NCBI GenBank assembly: GCA_013298565.1
Contig: JAAFIC010000003.1
Coordinates: 1 to 64,000 of the forward strand
Length of the DNA: 64,000 bases
Source: Alphaproteobacteria bacterium
Lineage (GTDB): Bacteria; Pseudomonadota; Alphaproteobacteria; Elsterales; Elsteraceae
Direction of reading: 5' to 3'
Shown: positions 8,536 to 17,912 of the stretch, piece after piece
Numbering within the stretch: the first letter of the stretch is position 1
How the letters are laid out: each line of letters opens with the position of its first letter
Notes under the pieces: generated by a model
Seen by the model: the letters and a program-made list of their open reading frames with translations, nothing else
What the model was told of the DNA's origin: nothing
The model's database searches: none
Made by a program: the position numbers and the translations under genes

Positions 8536-11534
8536 TCGAACAGTTACCCCGGCCCGGTCGGCCTGATCGGGTGGCGGTTGCCGTAGAACGATTGATTGAC
8601 CGCGCAGAAACAGTCGGCGCGGAGTGTACCGCAGCCATAAAGGAAATTCTTGAGCATTCGCAAGGTTTCCGTTTAATCGCGGCCATTTTTGGCAATAGCC
8701 CGTTTTTAACTGAAGCTATTCTGGCCGAACCGGCTTTTTGGGTCAGGCTGCTCACCCACGGGCCAGATGCCACCTTCGCCGAGCTTTGCGCGCCCATCAA
8801 TGACGAACTCGCGGGAACGCAGCAGTCCTCCGACCTGATGCGAAGCCTGCGCCAGGCCAAACGCCGGGCGGCTTTGACGATTGCGGTGGCCGATGTCTGT
8901 GGCACTTGGCCGCTGTTGCGGGTTACGGGGGCGCTGTCGGAGTTTGCCGACCGCTGCCTGTCGGTCGCCGCCGGTCACGCGCTGGCAGTGCGCCGCGCGT
9001 TGAAAGGGGAGGTGCTGACGGCAGACCTCGTGGCCGATAGCCGTCGGGGGCTGATTATTCTCGGCATGGGTAAGCTCGGCGCGCACGAGTTGAACTATTC
9101 CTCCGATGTCGATTTGATCTTGCTCTACGATCCCGACCTTGTTTCCCCTGGTGTCTTGGCCCTGCGCGACACTTTGCGGGAAACCTATGTGCGGTTCGCG
9201 CAAGATTTGGTGCGCTTGATCCAAGAGCGCACGGGCGACGGCTATGTTTTCCGGGTCGATCTGCGCTTGCGGCCCGATCCGGCGTCCACCCCCGCCGCGC
9301 TCTCGGTGCTGGCGGCGGAAACCTATTACGAAACCGTCGGCCAAAACTGGGAACGGGCGGCGATGATCAAAGCGCGGCTGGTAGCCGGCGATGCGGACGC
9401 GGCGGCGCTGTTTCAACGCCACCTCAAGCCGTTCATCTGGCGGCGGCACTTAGATTTCGCCGCGATCAATGATATTCACAACATCAAGCGCCAGATCAAC
9501 GCCCACAAAGGCGGCACCGAGGCCATTTTGGGCCATGACTTGAAATTAGGGCGCGGCGGGATTCGCGAAATAGAGTTTTTCGTTCAAACTCAGCAGCTTA
9601 TCTGGGGCGGGCGCGATGCCTCGCTGCGGCTGCGGCCAACGCTGGAGATGCTGGAAGCCTTAGTAAAAGCCGGGCGGGTTAAGCGCCCGATTGCCGATGT
9701 TATGGCCGATGCTTACGAAAAACTCCGCACGTGGGAGCATCGGGTTCAAATGGTCGACGATCAACAAACCCATAAGCTGCCGACCGACCCCGATACTTTC
9801 GCGGCTCTCGCCGCCTTTAGCGGTTTTGCGACAGGGGAGGATTTTGCTGAGGCGGTGGCGTCCACCTTGCTGCAAGTGCAAAGCCATTACGGCGATTTGT
9901 TCGAGGAATCGCCAGCCTTGTCCGGGCCTGGGAATTTGGTATTCACCGGGGCGGAAGATGATACTGATACCGTAACGACCCTTAATAGAATGGGGTTTTC
10001 CGAGGCTTCCTCTCTCTCCGATACTGTGCGCGGCTGGCACTATGGCCGTATCCGTGCCACCCGGTCGGCGCGCGCACGGGAGTTGCTGACGGAGTTGCTG
10101 CCCGCGCTCCTGCAAGCCCTGTCGCAAACGCCTGACCCGATGGCGGCGTTCCGGCGGTTTGATCGCTTTCTCAGCAATCTTACGGCAGGGGTGCAGATTC
10201 TCTCGCTGTTCCACCAAAACCCCGGTGTGTTGGATTTGGTGGCGGAAATCATGGGGTCTGCTCCCGGTTTAGCCGATCATCTCGCTCGGCACCCGCGCTT
10301 GCTGGATGGGTTGATCCACGATGCTCGGCGCATTTCCGCCGATCTGCCGCCGATGGTGGCGGTGGAGTTGGAGCAAGATTTGCGGCGCGATCTGGCGCAA
10401 GCCCAGGGGTTCGAGGAGGTGCTTGATAGCGTGCGCCGTTGGACCGGCGACCGCCGCTTTCAAATCGGCGTCGCCCTGTTGCGCGGGGAAATATCGCCGG
10501 AAGTTGCGGCCTTGGCCCTCTCGGCGGTAGCGGAGAGCGTGATTGCGGCGCTACTGCCGGAAGTACGCCGCGCCTTCGCTCAAACCCACGGGCACGTACC
10601 TGGCGGCGAATTTTGCGTGCAGGCGTTGGGGAAGCTCGGCGCGCGCGAGCTAACCCCCACGTCGGACCTCGATCTTGTCTTTATCTACCGCGTGCCTGAC
10701 GGGGTCGATCAGTCCGATGGGCCGAAGCCGCTGCCGCCGTCGCTCTATTTTCAGCGCTTGGGCCAGCGGCTGATTGCGGCGCTCACCGTGCTAACCGCCG
10801 AAGGGGAGTTGTATCAGGTGGATATGCGCCTGCGCCCCTCCGGTGATAAAGGGCCGATCGCGTGCAGTTTAGAGAGTTTTGCCGCCTATCAGGCCGATGA
10901 AGCCTGGACGTGGGAGCATATGGCGCTGATCCGCGCGCGCGGGGTGGCAGGAGACGTAACCCTGTGCCGGGCAGTGGAGGCGGTACGCGCGGCGATTCTC
11001 AGCCGCCCGCGCGATGCCGGGGCCATTTTGATTGATGTCGCCGATATGCGCGCGCGCATTGTTAAAGAGCGGCCCGGCACTGGTCCCTTCGACGTGAAAG
11101 ACCGTCTCGGCGGGTTGTTGGATGTGGAGTTTATCGCCCAGGGGATTATTCTCGCCCAAGTCGCCCCCGGCGCGGCAGATGTGCCTGATGATCTTGGCAA
11201 TACTCTCTTCGCGCTCAGGTGGCTTACCCAGCGCGGCGCGCTGACGGGGGAGGCGGGCGACACCTTGACGCGCGCCTGTCGTCTGTGGCAGCGGCTGCAA
11301 GTGTTGTTGCGTTTGGCGGGAACGGGGAAATTCGATCCCGCCACCGCGCCCGAAGGCGTGCGCCGCGCGCTGGTTCAGGCGGCGGGCGTCCTTGACTTTT
11401 CTGCCCTTGAGCAAGACATGACTGAGGCCGCCGCCCGCGTGCGGCAGTTGTTTACCAACCTTATCGATGCGCCCGCGCAAGCGGCCAAAGTTGCCTTAAC
11501 CGAAACAACCTCACCAGGAGACGCCCAACCATGA
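8505..11534 (+). CDS. glnE: Bifunctional glutamine synthetase adenylyltransferase/deadenylase
   Basis: Two nucleotidyltransferase domains (GMGKLGAHELNYSSDVDLI; ALGKLGARELTPTSDLDLVFIY). Confidence 0.96.
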   Translation: MAFQFPFLATLEQLPRPGRPDRVAVAVERLIDRAETVGAECTAAIKEILEHSQGFRLIAAIFGNSPFLTEAILAEPAFWVRLLTHGPDATFAELCAPINDELAGTQQSSDLMRSLRQAKRRAALTIAVADVCGTWPLLRVTGALSEFADRCLSVAAGHALAVRRALKGEVLTADLVADSRRGLIILGMGKLGAHELNYSSDVDLILLYDPDLVSPGVLALRDTLRETYVRFAQDLVRLIQERTGDGYVFRVDLRLRPDPASTPAALSVLAAETYYETVGQNWERAAMIKARLVAGDADAAALFQRHLKPFIWRRHLDFAAINDIHNIKRQINAHKGGTEAILGHDLKLGRGGIREIEFFVQTQQLIWGGRDASLRLRPTLEMLEALVKAGRVKRPIADVMADAYEKLRTWEHRVQMVDDQQTHKLPTDPDTFAALAAFSGFATGEDFAEAVASTLLQVQSHYGDLFEESPALSGPGNLVFTGAEDDTDTVTTLNRMGFSEASSLSDTVRGWHYGRIRATRSARARELLTELLPALLQALSQTPDPMAAFRRFDRFLSNLTAGVQILSLFHQNPGVLDLVAEIMGSAPGLADHLARHPRLLDGLIHDARRISADLPPMVAVELEQDLRRDLAQAQGFEEVLDSVRRWTGDRRFQIGVALLRGEISPEVAALALSAVAESVIAALLPEVRRAFAQTHGHVPGGEFCVQALGKLGARELTPTSDLDLVFIYRVPDGVDQSDGPKPLPPSLYFQRLGQRLIAALTVLTAEGELYQVDMRLRPSGDKGPIACSLESFAAYQADEAWTWEHMALIRARGVAGDVTLCRAVEAVRAAILSRPRDAGAILIDVADMRARIVKERPGTGPFDVKDRLGGLLDVEFIAQGIILAQVAPGAADVPDDLGNTLFALRWLTQRGALTGEAGDTLTRACRLWQRLQVLLRLAGTGKFDPATAPEGVRRALVQAAGVLDFSALEQDMTEAAARVRQLFTNLIDAPAQAAKVALTETTSPGDAQP

Positions 11535-11995
11535 GCCTCGATGTTGGCACCCAAGCCCCCGATTTCACCCTGCCGACCGATGGCAATGGCTCTGTTACCC
11601 TCAGCGCGCTGAAGGGTAAACCCGTGGTGCTCTATTTCTACCCGAAGGACGATACCTCCGGCTGCACTGCCGAAGCCTGCCAGTTCCGCGATATGCAGCC
11701 CGATTTCTCTGGGGCAGATGCCGTCATCATCGGCCTGTCGAAGGATAGTGTGGCGAGCCACGATAAGTTCAAACAAAAGTACGAATTGCCCTTCACTCTC
11801 GCCGCCGATACCGAAGGCACGGCCTGCGAAGCCTACGGCGTGTGGGTAGAAAAAAGCATGTACGGTAAAAAATATATGGGCATCGAACGCGCCACCTTCC
11901 TTATCAACCGCGACGGCACCATTGCTAAAATCTGGCGCAAGGTGAAAGTGCCGGGTCATGGGGCAGATGTGCTGAAGGCGCTGGCGGCGTTGTAA
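11531..11995 (+). CDS. bcp: Thioredoxin-dependent peroxiredoxin (Bcp family)
   Basis: YFYPKDDTSGCTAEACQFRD. Confidence 0.95.
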   Translation: MSLDVGTQAPDFTLPTDGNGSVTLSALKGKPVVLYFYPKDDTSGCTAEACQFRDMQPDFSGADAVIIGLSKDSVASHDKFKQKYELPFTLAADTEGTACEAYGVWVEKSMYGKKYMGIERATFLINRDGTIAKIWRKVKVPGHGADVLKALAAL

Positions 11996-12097
11996 TCACG
12001 CGGCACCGCCATTCTATGACAGAATCATGATTCGTTGCGGGGCCGGAGCTTTTGCCGCACTGTCCGCCTTGCAATGCAACAGAGGAAGGCGGGCTTT

Positions 12098-13294
12098 ATG
12101 GGCGTCGAAGGTCAGCGGACTTTGAGCGAAGGGGGGATGCGCCCCACGCAACCGAAATACGCCAATGCGACGGCGATGGTGGCGGCGTTAAAGCCGGGGC
12201 ATCCGGTTTATTGCGTGCGGCCCCATGTGGTGAAGCGGGCAGCGCGGGATTTTCTGGATGAGTTCGATGGGCGCGTTTTGTATGCGACCAAGTGCAATCC
12301 GCACCCGCTGATTTTGCGCGCGTTGTACGAGGAGGGGATTCGCCACTTCGATACGGCATCCTTAAACGAAGTGGCCCAGGTGCGGGAGTTGTTCCGCGAT
12401 GCCGAATGCTACTTTATGCACCCAGTTAAAAGCCGCAGCGCGATTAAAATTGCCGACGAAGTTTATAACGTCGAGCATTTCGTGATCGACACACGCGACG
12501 AGTTGCACAAAGTGCTGGATGAAGCGCGGGAAGAGGGGCTGGCGATCATCGTTCGCCTCGCCACGCCTTCGGCGGGCGCGGCTTATGATCTGTCGGCGAA
12601 ATTCGGCGCAAAACCAGCGGAAGCGGTGGAATTGCTTCAGGAGATTAAGGCGGAAGGCTACCGGGCGGGTATTGGTTTTCACGTCGGCTCCCAGTGCGCC
12701 AACCCGCGCGCGTTTCGCACGGCTTTGAAGATCGTTGGTGAGGTGCTGGACGCGGCTAAGGTTGATATAGCCTATCTTGATGTCGGCGGCGGTTTTCCGG
12801 CCTCGTATCAAGGTGCGGAGGTGCCGCCGCTGCGGGAGTTTTTTGCCGAAATCGAGGCGGGCTTGCGCGAAATCAAACTGCGCCGCGACTGTGTTTTGAT
12901 GTGCGAGCCGGGCCGGGCGCTGGTCGCCGATGGTATGTCGTTGGTCACGCAGGTGCATTTGCGTAAACGCGATCAGCTTTATATCAACGATGGCATTTAC
13001 GGCTCACTGTCTGAAACCGTAACGGCCCGCTTGCGCTTTCCCGTGCGTCCTATCCGCCTTACGGGCGGGTTCAGCGATGAGTATGTTGAATACACCATCT
13101 ACGGCCCCACCTGCGATTCAACCGACGTTCTCCCCCTTTCCATTCGCCTGCCCGCCGATATGCGGGAGGGGGATTGGATCGAGTTTGGCCGCATTGGGGC
13201 GTATTCCAACGCGCTGGCCACCCGCTTCAATGGCTTCTTCCCAGATGCCTACGTGGTGGTGGAAGATGAAGCTATGGTGATTGAAGGGGCGTAA
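12098..13294 (+). CDS. Type III PLP-dependent ornithine/lysine decarboxylase
   Basis: VLYATKCNPHPLILRAL, GFHVGSQC, YLDVGGGFPASY, YGPTCDSTDVL. Confidence 0.9.
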   Translation: MGVEGQRTLSEGGMRPTQPKYANATAMVAALKPGHPVYCVRPHVVKRAARDFLDEFDGRVLYATKCNPHPLILRALYEEGIRHFDTASLNEVAQVRELFRDAECYFMHPVKSRSAIKIADEVYNVEHFVIDTRDELHKVLDEAREEGLAIIVRLATPSAGAAYDLSAKFGAKPAEAVELLQEIKAEGYRAGIGFHVGSQCANPRAFRTALKIVGEVLDAAKVDIAYLDVGGGFPASYQGAEVPPLREFFAEIEAGLREIKLRRDCVLMCEPGRALVADGMSLVTQVHLRKRDQLYINDGIYGSLSETVTARLRFPVRPIRLTGGFSDEYVEYTIYGPTCDSTDVLPLSIRLPADMREGDWIEFGRIGAYSNALATRFNGFFPDAYVVVEDEAMVIEGA

Positions 13295-13296
13295 TC

Positions 13297-14142
13297 ATGG
13301 AGCATAGTTTCAAAGTCTCGCGGATCGAGGTTGTGCCGGGCATTTTCTTGAGCATTCGGGAAATCGGCCCGGCAGATGCCGCGCGCACGCTGTTATGCGT
13401 TCACGGGCTTACCCGCAACGCACAAGATTTTGATAAAGTCGCGGCGGTTATGGCCGACCGATACCGGGTAATATCGGTTGATATTGCTGGGCGCGGCAAC
13501 TCTGATTGGCTGCCCGATCCGGCATTCTACGATTACCCAACCTATGTTTGGCACTGCCTAGCGCTGCTCGATAAGCTGGAGTTGGCGCAGGTGGATTGGC
13601 TTGGCACGTCTATGGGCGGGCTTATTGGTATCGGCGTAAATTCGGTCCAGCCCCAGCGCATTCGTAGGCTTATTCTGAACGATATTGGCCCGTTTTTGCC
13701 GAAAGAAGCGCTGAAATCTATTGTCGATGCCGAGCGAAGCCCGGTTTTGGCCTCGCTGGCCGATGCAGAAGCGCATGTACGCCGCCGCTATGCCGATTTT
13801 GGGCCGATTTCCGATACAGATTGGGCGTGGATGACCGAAACCTCTACCCGTCAGCAGCCCGATGGCACATTCCGTCTGGGCTTCGATCCTAACATCTATG
13901 CGAATTTTGATAAAATCCCTGTGGGCGACGTGGCCCTCTGGCCGCTGTGGAACCAAGTAAGGCAGCCGATGTTGCTGTTACGCGGCGCGCAGTCCGGCCT
14001 ACTGCTGAAAGCGACCGCGCTGGGCATGGTGGCGCGCGGCGGGGTTGATTTGGTGGAGTTCGATGCGTGCGGTCACGCGCCGTCGCTGTTCCAGCCGAAC
14101 CAAATTCAGCCGATTCGCGACTGGCTGTTGAAGACAGAGTAG
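13297..14142 (+). CDS. Alpha/beta hydrolase
   Basis: CVHGLTRNAQDFDKVA, WLGTSMGGLIG. Confidence 0.88.
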   Translation: MEHSFKVSRIEVVPGIFLSIREIGPADAARTLLCVHGLTRNAQDFDKVAAVMADRYRVISVDIAGRGNSDWLPDPAFYDYPTYVWHCLALLDKLELAQVDWLGTSMGGLIGIGVNSVQPQRIRRLILNDIGPFLPKEALKSIVDAERSPVLASLADAEAHVRRRYADFGPISDTDWAWMTETSTRQQPDGTFRLGFDPNIYANFDKIPVGDVALWPLWNQVRQPMLLLRGAQSGLLLKATALGMVARGGVDLVEFDACGHAPSLFQPNQIQPIRDWLLKTE

Positions 14143-14151
14143 GGGGCGAGC

Positions 14152-14502
14152 ATGGGTGTCGGGATTCGGGTAGCTTTGGCGGCAATGGTTTTGGCAAGCT
14201 GCACAACCTTGCCACCACCACCGGCCCAACTCTCCACTGTGGCTGGGAACGGCTTTGCGAGTTACCAAACCCATGCCTTCAATAGCGGCTATTTTGCCAC
14301 CGATCTCAAAGGCCAGAGCTATGCCTATGCCTGGATTGATCGTGCCGACGAACTCGACCCGCAGTTGAAAACATGCAGTGCGCTCGGGTGTACCGAAACC
14401 AAACGCTATGGCCAGAACTCTCTCCAGGCCGCCCTGACCGTGTGCCGGGAGATTGCCCGCGAAGAGTGCACGATTTACGCTGAAGGCATACGGCGGCATT
14501 AA
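14152..14502 (+). CDS. Putative small lipoprotein, unknown function
   Basis: Signal peptide with LASC lipobox-like sequence. Confidence 0.6.
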   Translation: MGVGIRVALAAMVLASCTTLPPPPAQLSTVAGNGFASYQTHAFNSGYFATDLKGQSYAYAWIDRADELDPQLKTCSALGCTETKRYGQNSLQAALTVCREIAREECTIYAEGIRRH

Positions 14503-14538
14503 CCCCTAACTCGAAACAAGCTAAACCGCGCGCGCGGA

Positions 14539-15282
14539 TTATCGCCTTTTCACGAGTTCTGGGCTGATGCCCAGCCCCTGAAGGATTGCATCGGTAACTG
14601 TTGCTGGTGCAATCACCGCGCGAAGCTTTGCAAGCGGGCAGATGAGGTAAGAGGGGCGATAGCGAAAGGCCGTATGTGGTGCAATTACGATAAGATCACG
14701 CGCATTCTCTAACAAAGCTAGGGTTGCCGACGCATCGCACGGGTCGGAAATCATTACGCCCTGATCGCTAATCGAGTCACATTCAAAAAAAAGATTGCTA
14801 GCTTTATATGGTAATCGACTCTCACCAACCAAGTAAGAATAAATAAGTTCAGACCCGCGCATAACTTCTCCACCATTCAAAACGGATACTTCTGATTGGG
14901 TTGTATTTAAGGCAGTTTGAGCGATTTTGACCGAATTTGTCATAATTTTCATACGAATGTTGGTCAGGAAAGACAGGATATTCGGCGTAAATTCACCGGC
15001 AGTTAGAATAATAGCATCACCCGCCGAACAGAAGTCCGCTGCCGCAGAAAGCCAAATCGGGGCAACAAAATGTTGCTTAACAGGCTGGGAAACGTCGGGC
15101 ACCCCGGCCGCTTGAATGCCGCCCCGCAATCGGCGGATGGTCCCCAAGCTCTCCAAGCGTATGATATCTCGGCGAACAGTCGCCATAGACGCCCCTGTGT
15201 GCGCGATGATCTCCCGGATTGAGACGGCTGATTTCGTTCGAATCATATCTAAAATAATTCTAATTCGCTCTTGCTCGTGCAC
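14539..15282 (-). CDS. DeoR/GlpR-family transcriptional regulator
   Basis: MHEQERIRIILDMIRTKSAVSIREIIAHTGASMATVRRDIIRLESLG HTH; DeoR sensor-like C-terminus. Confidence 0.87.
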   Translation of the reverse strand: MHEQERIRIILDMIRTKSAVSIREIIAHTGASMATVRRDIIRLESLGTIRRLRGGIQAAGVPDVSQPVKQHFVAPIWLSAAADFCSAGDAIILTAGEFTPNILSFLTNIRMKIMTNSVKIAQTALNTTQSEVSVLNGGEVMRGSELIYSYLVGESRLPYKASNLFFECDSISDQGVMISDPCDASATLALLENARDLIVIAPHTAFRYRPSYLICPLAKLRAVIAPATVTDAILQGLGISPELVKRR

Positions 15283-15289
15283 TTGGAAT

Positions 15290-15735
15290 TATCCTTGATC
15301 GCTAAATATACAGACTACGCCTAGCGCGTATACGGGATTGACTCAAATCCTCAAAGAAAAAAATATAAATAGTGAATGATATTTGTTCATCAGAAAAAAA
15401 TTTCAAACAAAATGACGTTTTTTTAATAATATATAAAAAAACAATTATCTTAACAAATAAATGTAAATCACGTTTTTCATTAAAATAAATATATGAATTT
15501 TTAATACTTATAAAATTTACCATCGTATGCATTTTTTTGTGGGAAAAATAAGTTTATTGCATGGCTGTCTGAAATATTCATCCAGATGAAATTTATAACA
15601 ATTCTAATAATTAAAATAATATTAACTTAAGTGATCGAATTTGTTTTTTTTTGATTATTTTGATTCATTATAATTCTTTCGCGGATCAGCGCTTGCAGGG
15701 TTAAGGGGGCCTTGATAAAGAGAAATGGGTCGTCA
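15290..15735. promoter_or_regulatory. Very AT-rich intergenic region between divergent deoR-like gene and gas-vesicle/PYP cluster
   Basis: Long A/T runs and almost no G/C, in sharp contrast to surrounding GC-rich DNA. Confidence 0.7.
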
Positions 15736-15758
15736 CCTAAACGGATTGGATTGATGAT

Positions 15759-17012
15759 GTGAGTAAATCAAAGTCGTATTTGACAGAAATTAAAACTATG
15801 CTTAGAAATCACATGGCTTGGCTTGGTGATCGTAGAAATGGCATGGCTGCTGACTTTGCTTATTATGATTTGTCCGGTTTAAATTTAAGGGGAATCAATC
15901 TCAGCAGCGCTAAACTGGTCGGCGCAAATATGGCGAAGTCGGTTTTAGCGGGTGCCAATCTAACGGGGGCGGATCTGTTCGCGGCAGACCTTGAGGGGGC
16001 GGATCTTTCGGGCGCGAATTTCTACGGTGCCAACTTGCGCGGTGCTTGCCTGAACGGGGCTAACCTGACCAGGGCCAATCTGACGGGTGCAGACCTTCGG
16101 GGCGGCGATGTAGATCAATCCGGCGATTACGGCTCGGTGCAGCGGTTCGACGCGCAGACGGGCCTTTATACGACCAAAACCGTTATGCTTGATGCCTGCC
16201 TTGCGAATGCAATGTTGATTGATACGCAGTTTCAGCACTGCGATATGTCCGGTGTTGATCTTGAAAGCGCCGATCTTTCCGGTGCCGATCTTTCCGGTGC
16301 CATTCTGATTGGTGCCAACATCGGCGATGCGGCCTCGCTGGGAGCTGAAGGCAACCGAACCTGCCTTGATGGTGCCATTTTTGATTATTCTGCGGTGGTT
16401 GCCCTTCAGGCGCGCGGGGTTAGTGCACGCACTACCTATAAGGATGCACGCGGCGTTTTCCTTAAAATGATGGATCAGCACCAAGATTGGATCCAATCCA
16501 ACGGGCGAAAAGGCCGGCGCGTGGCTTTCGATGCTGTAACCCTTGAAGGCTTGACGTTGGATGGGTTGAATATGAGCGGCGTCAAGCTGACGCGCAGCAA
16601 TTTGCGCGGCTGTTCGTTGCGGGGGACCGATCTGTCGATGGCGGATTTATCTTACACCGATTTAACGGCAGCCTCTCTATGCCAAGCCACGATTTCCGGG
16701 ACGGTTTTCCGGCGCGCCAATCTTTCAAACGCTGACTTATCGGGAGTGCGGGCGCTCACCGTGTTTATCGCGGGCAATCAGGAGCGCCCCTGGCCGACCA
16801 ATTTTCAACGGGCAATTATGGCCGGTGCCGACTTGCGCGCAGCCGAGGCCGAGGCCCCCCTGTTTCACGGCGTTGACCTTACCAAAAGTAGGCTGAATCT
16901 GATCGTTCTGCGGAGCGGTAATTTTCGAGGAGCCACCCTACCGGAGAGCGTGAGCGAGGATAAACTCAATGAACTGCGACAGGCCAAACCGGTCAGGGCA
17001 GGCAGATCATGA
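15759..17012 (+). CDS. Pentapeptide-repeat protein
   Basis: Tandem A(D/N)LXX repeats (ANLTGADLFAADLEGADLSGANFYGANLRGACLNGANL...). Confidence 0.92.
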   Translation: MSKSKSYLTEIKTMLRNHMAWLGDRRNGMAADFAYYDLSGLNLRGINLSSAKLVGANMAKSVLAGANLTGADLFAADLEGADLSGANFYGANLRGACLNGANLTRANLTGADLRGGDVDQSGDYGSVQRFDAQTGLYTTKTVMLDACLANAMLIDTQFQHCDMSGVDLESADLSGADLSGAILIGANIGDAASLGAEGNRTCLDGAIFDYSAVVALQARGVSARTTYKDARGVFLKMMDQHQDWIQSNGRKGRRVAFDAVTLEGLTLDGLNMSGVKLTRSNLRGCSLRGTDLSMADLSYTDLTAASLCQATISGTVFRRANLSNADLSGVRALTVFIAGNQERPWPTNFQRAIMAGADLRAAEAEAPLFHGVDLTKSRLNLIVLRSGNFRGATLPESVSEDKLNELRQAKPVRAGRS

Positions 17013-17287
17013 CTGTCTCCAGTTGGGATTTGGGCCGCCAGAGCAAGAGCCTGACCCTGCTGGAGGTTCAGATCCGCAGAGTCGGTCGCGATTGGGAAAC
17101 CATTGCGGTGACTCGCTCACAAACCTCTGGTTTTCAGGCGCTCAATATTTGGGTTAACGGGCAAAATCCGCAGTCCTATGAGCGCGACGAATTCGGTCTT
17201 CCCATTCATCGGTTCGTCTCTTTTACGACCTCACCCTACCAAGCTTCCCGGTCGCCCGCACCGGTGCTGCCGCCCCGTTTTCGATAA
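17009..17287 (+). CDS. Hypothetical protein, 4-nt overlap with pentapeptide gene
   Basis: ATGA overlap at 17009-17012, 92 aa. Confidence 0.6.
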   Translation: MTVSSWDLGRQSKSLTLLEVQIRRVGRDWETIAVTRSQTSGFQALNIWVNGQNPQSYERDEFGLPIHRFVSFTTSPYQASRSPAPVLPPRFR

Positions 17288-17402
17288 TAACGATCAGGAG
17301 AGTCCGCAACCTTCTTCATCAGGCCGACCGAGCACCAAACTGATAACGCCAGATGGCTGAGATCTTGAAACGAACGATCAATTGATTGAAAGGACCGAAA
17401 GA

Positions 17403-17840
17403 ATGCGAAGAGTTGCTGAGGAAGTTGATGTGAATGAGGATGACCCGAGAGTAACGCTCGAACGTACTGGCAAGCGCCCTTTGATGTTTGAAGGAGAGCT
17501 TGTGGACGAAGTATTCGGAGCAACCGGTAAGGTTAATCGTTGGCACGATGTTTCTGTGTATAAAACTCGGACCTTTAAGTTTGTGGTCTTGATTCAATAT
17601 CAGTCCACTTGGGACGGCGAAATAGATCACTCCACTGTCGAAGTGGCCGACACGCCGGAGGACGTAGCCCGTATTCTGGAGGAGCATGACCCCATCAGTT
17701 ACGTGCAAGGCTTCCCGCCAATCTCTTCGCAGCATGTGCTGAAGCAAGAAGCGCTGCTGCGGGATATTCGTTTGAGGTACCTGGAATTGGTCAGCCGTTT
17801 GCTGTCCAAAATGCCAGGAATCGAGGAAGTGGTGGACTAA
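17403..17840 (+). CDS. Hypothetical protein
   Basis: Co-directional ORF, AAAGGA ribosome-binding site upstream of ATG 17403. Confidence 0.65.
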   Translation: MRRVAEEVDVNEDDPRVTLERTGKRPLMFEGELVDEVFGATGKVNRWHDVSVYKTRTFKFVVLIQYQSTWDGEIDHSTVEVADTPEDVARILEEHDPISYVQGFPPISSQHVLKQEALLRDIRLRYLELVSRLLSKMPGIEEVVD

Positions 17841-17912
17841 CGGGCTGCTGCAGCGCCCCGTCGGCACCGCCTATTCCTCGGACTGTGAAGGCCCGGTCCG
17901 AGTTGGTTAGGA

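Noticed and set aside
8706-9449. 247-aa minus-strand ORF
   Set aside because: Antisense to glnE; no recognisable motifs
15302-15532. 76-aa minus-strand ORF in the AT-rich region
   Set aside because: Phe/Ile/Lys-rich translation consistent with AT-rich non-coding DNA; no ribosome-binding site or family
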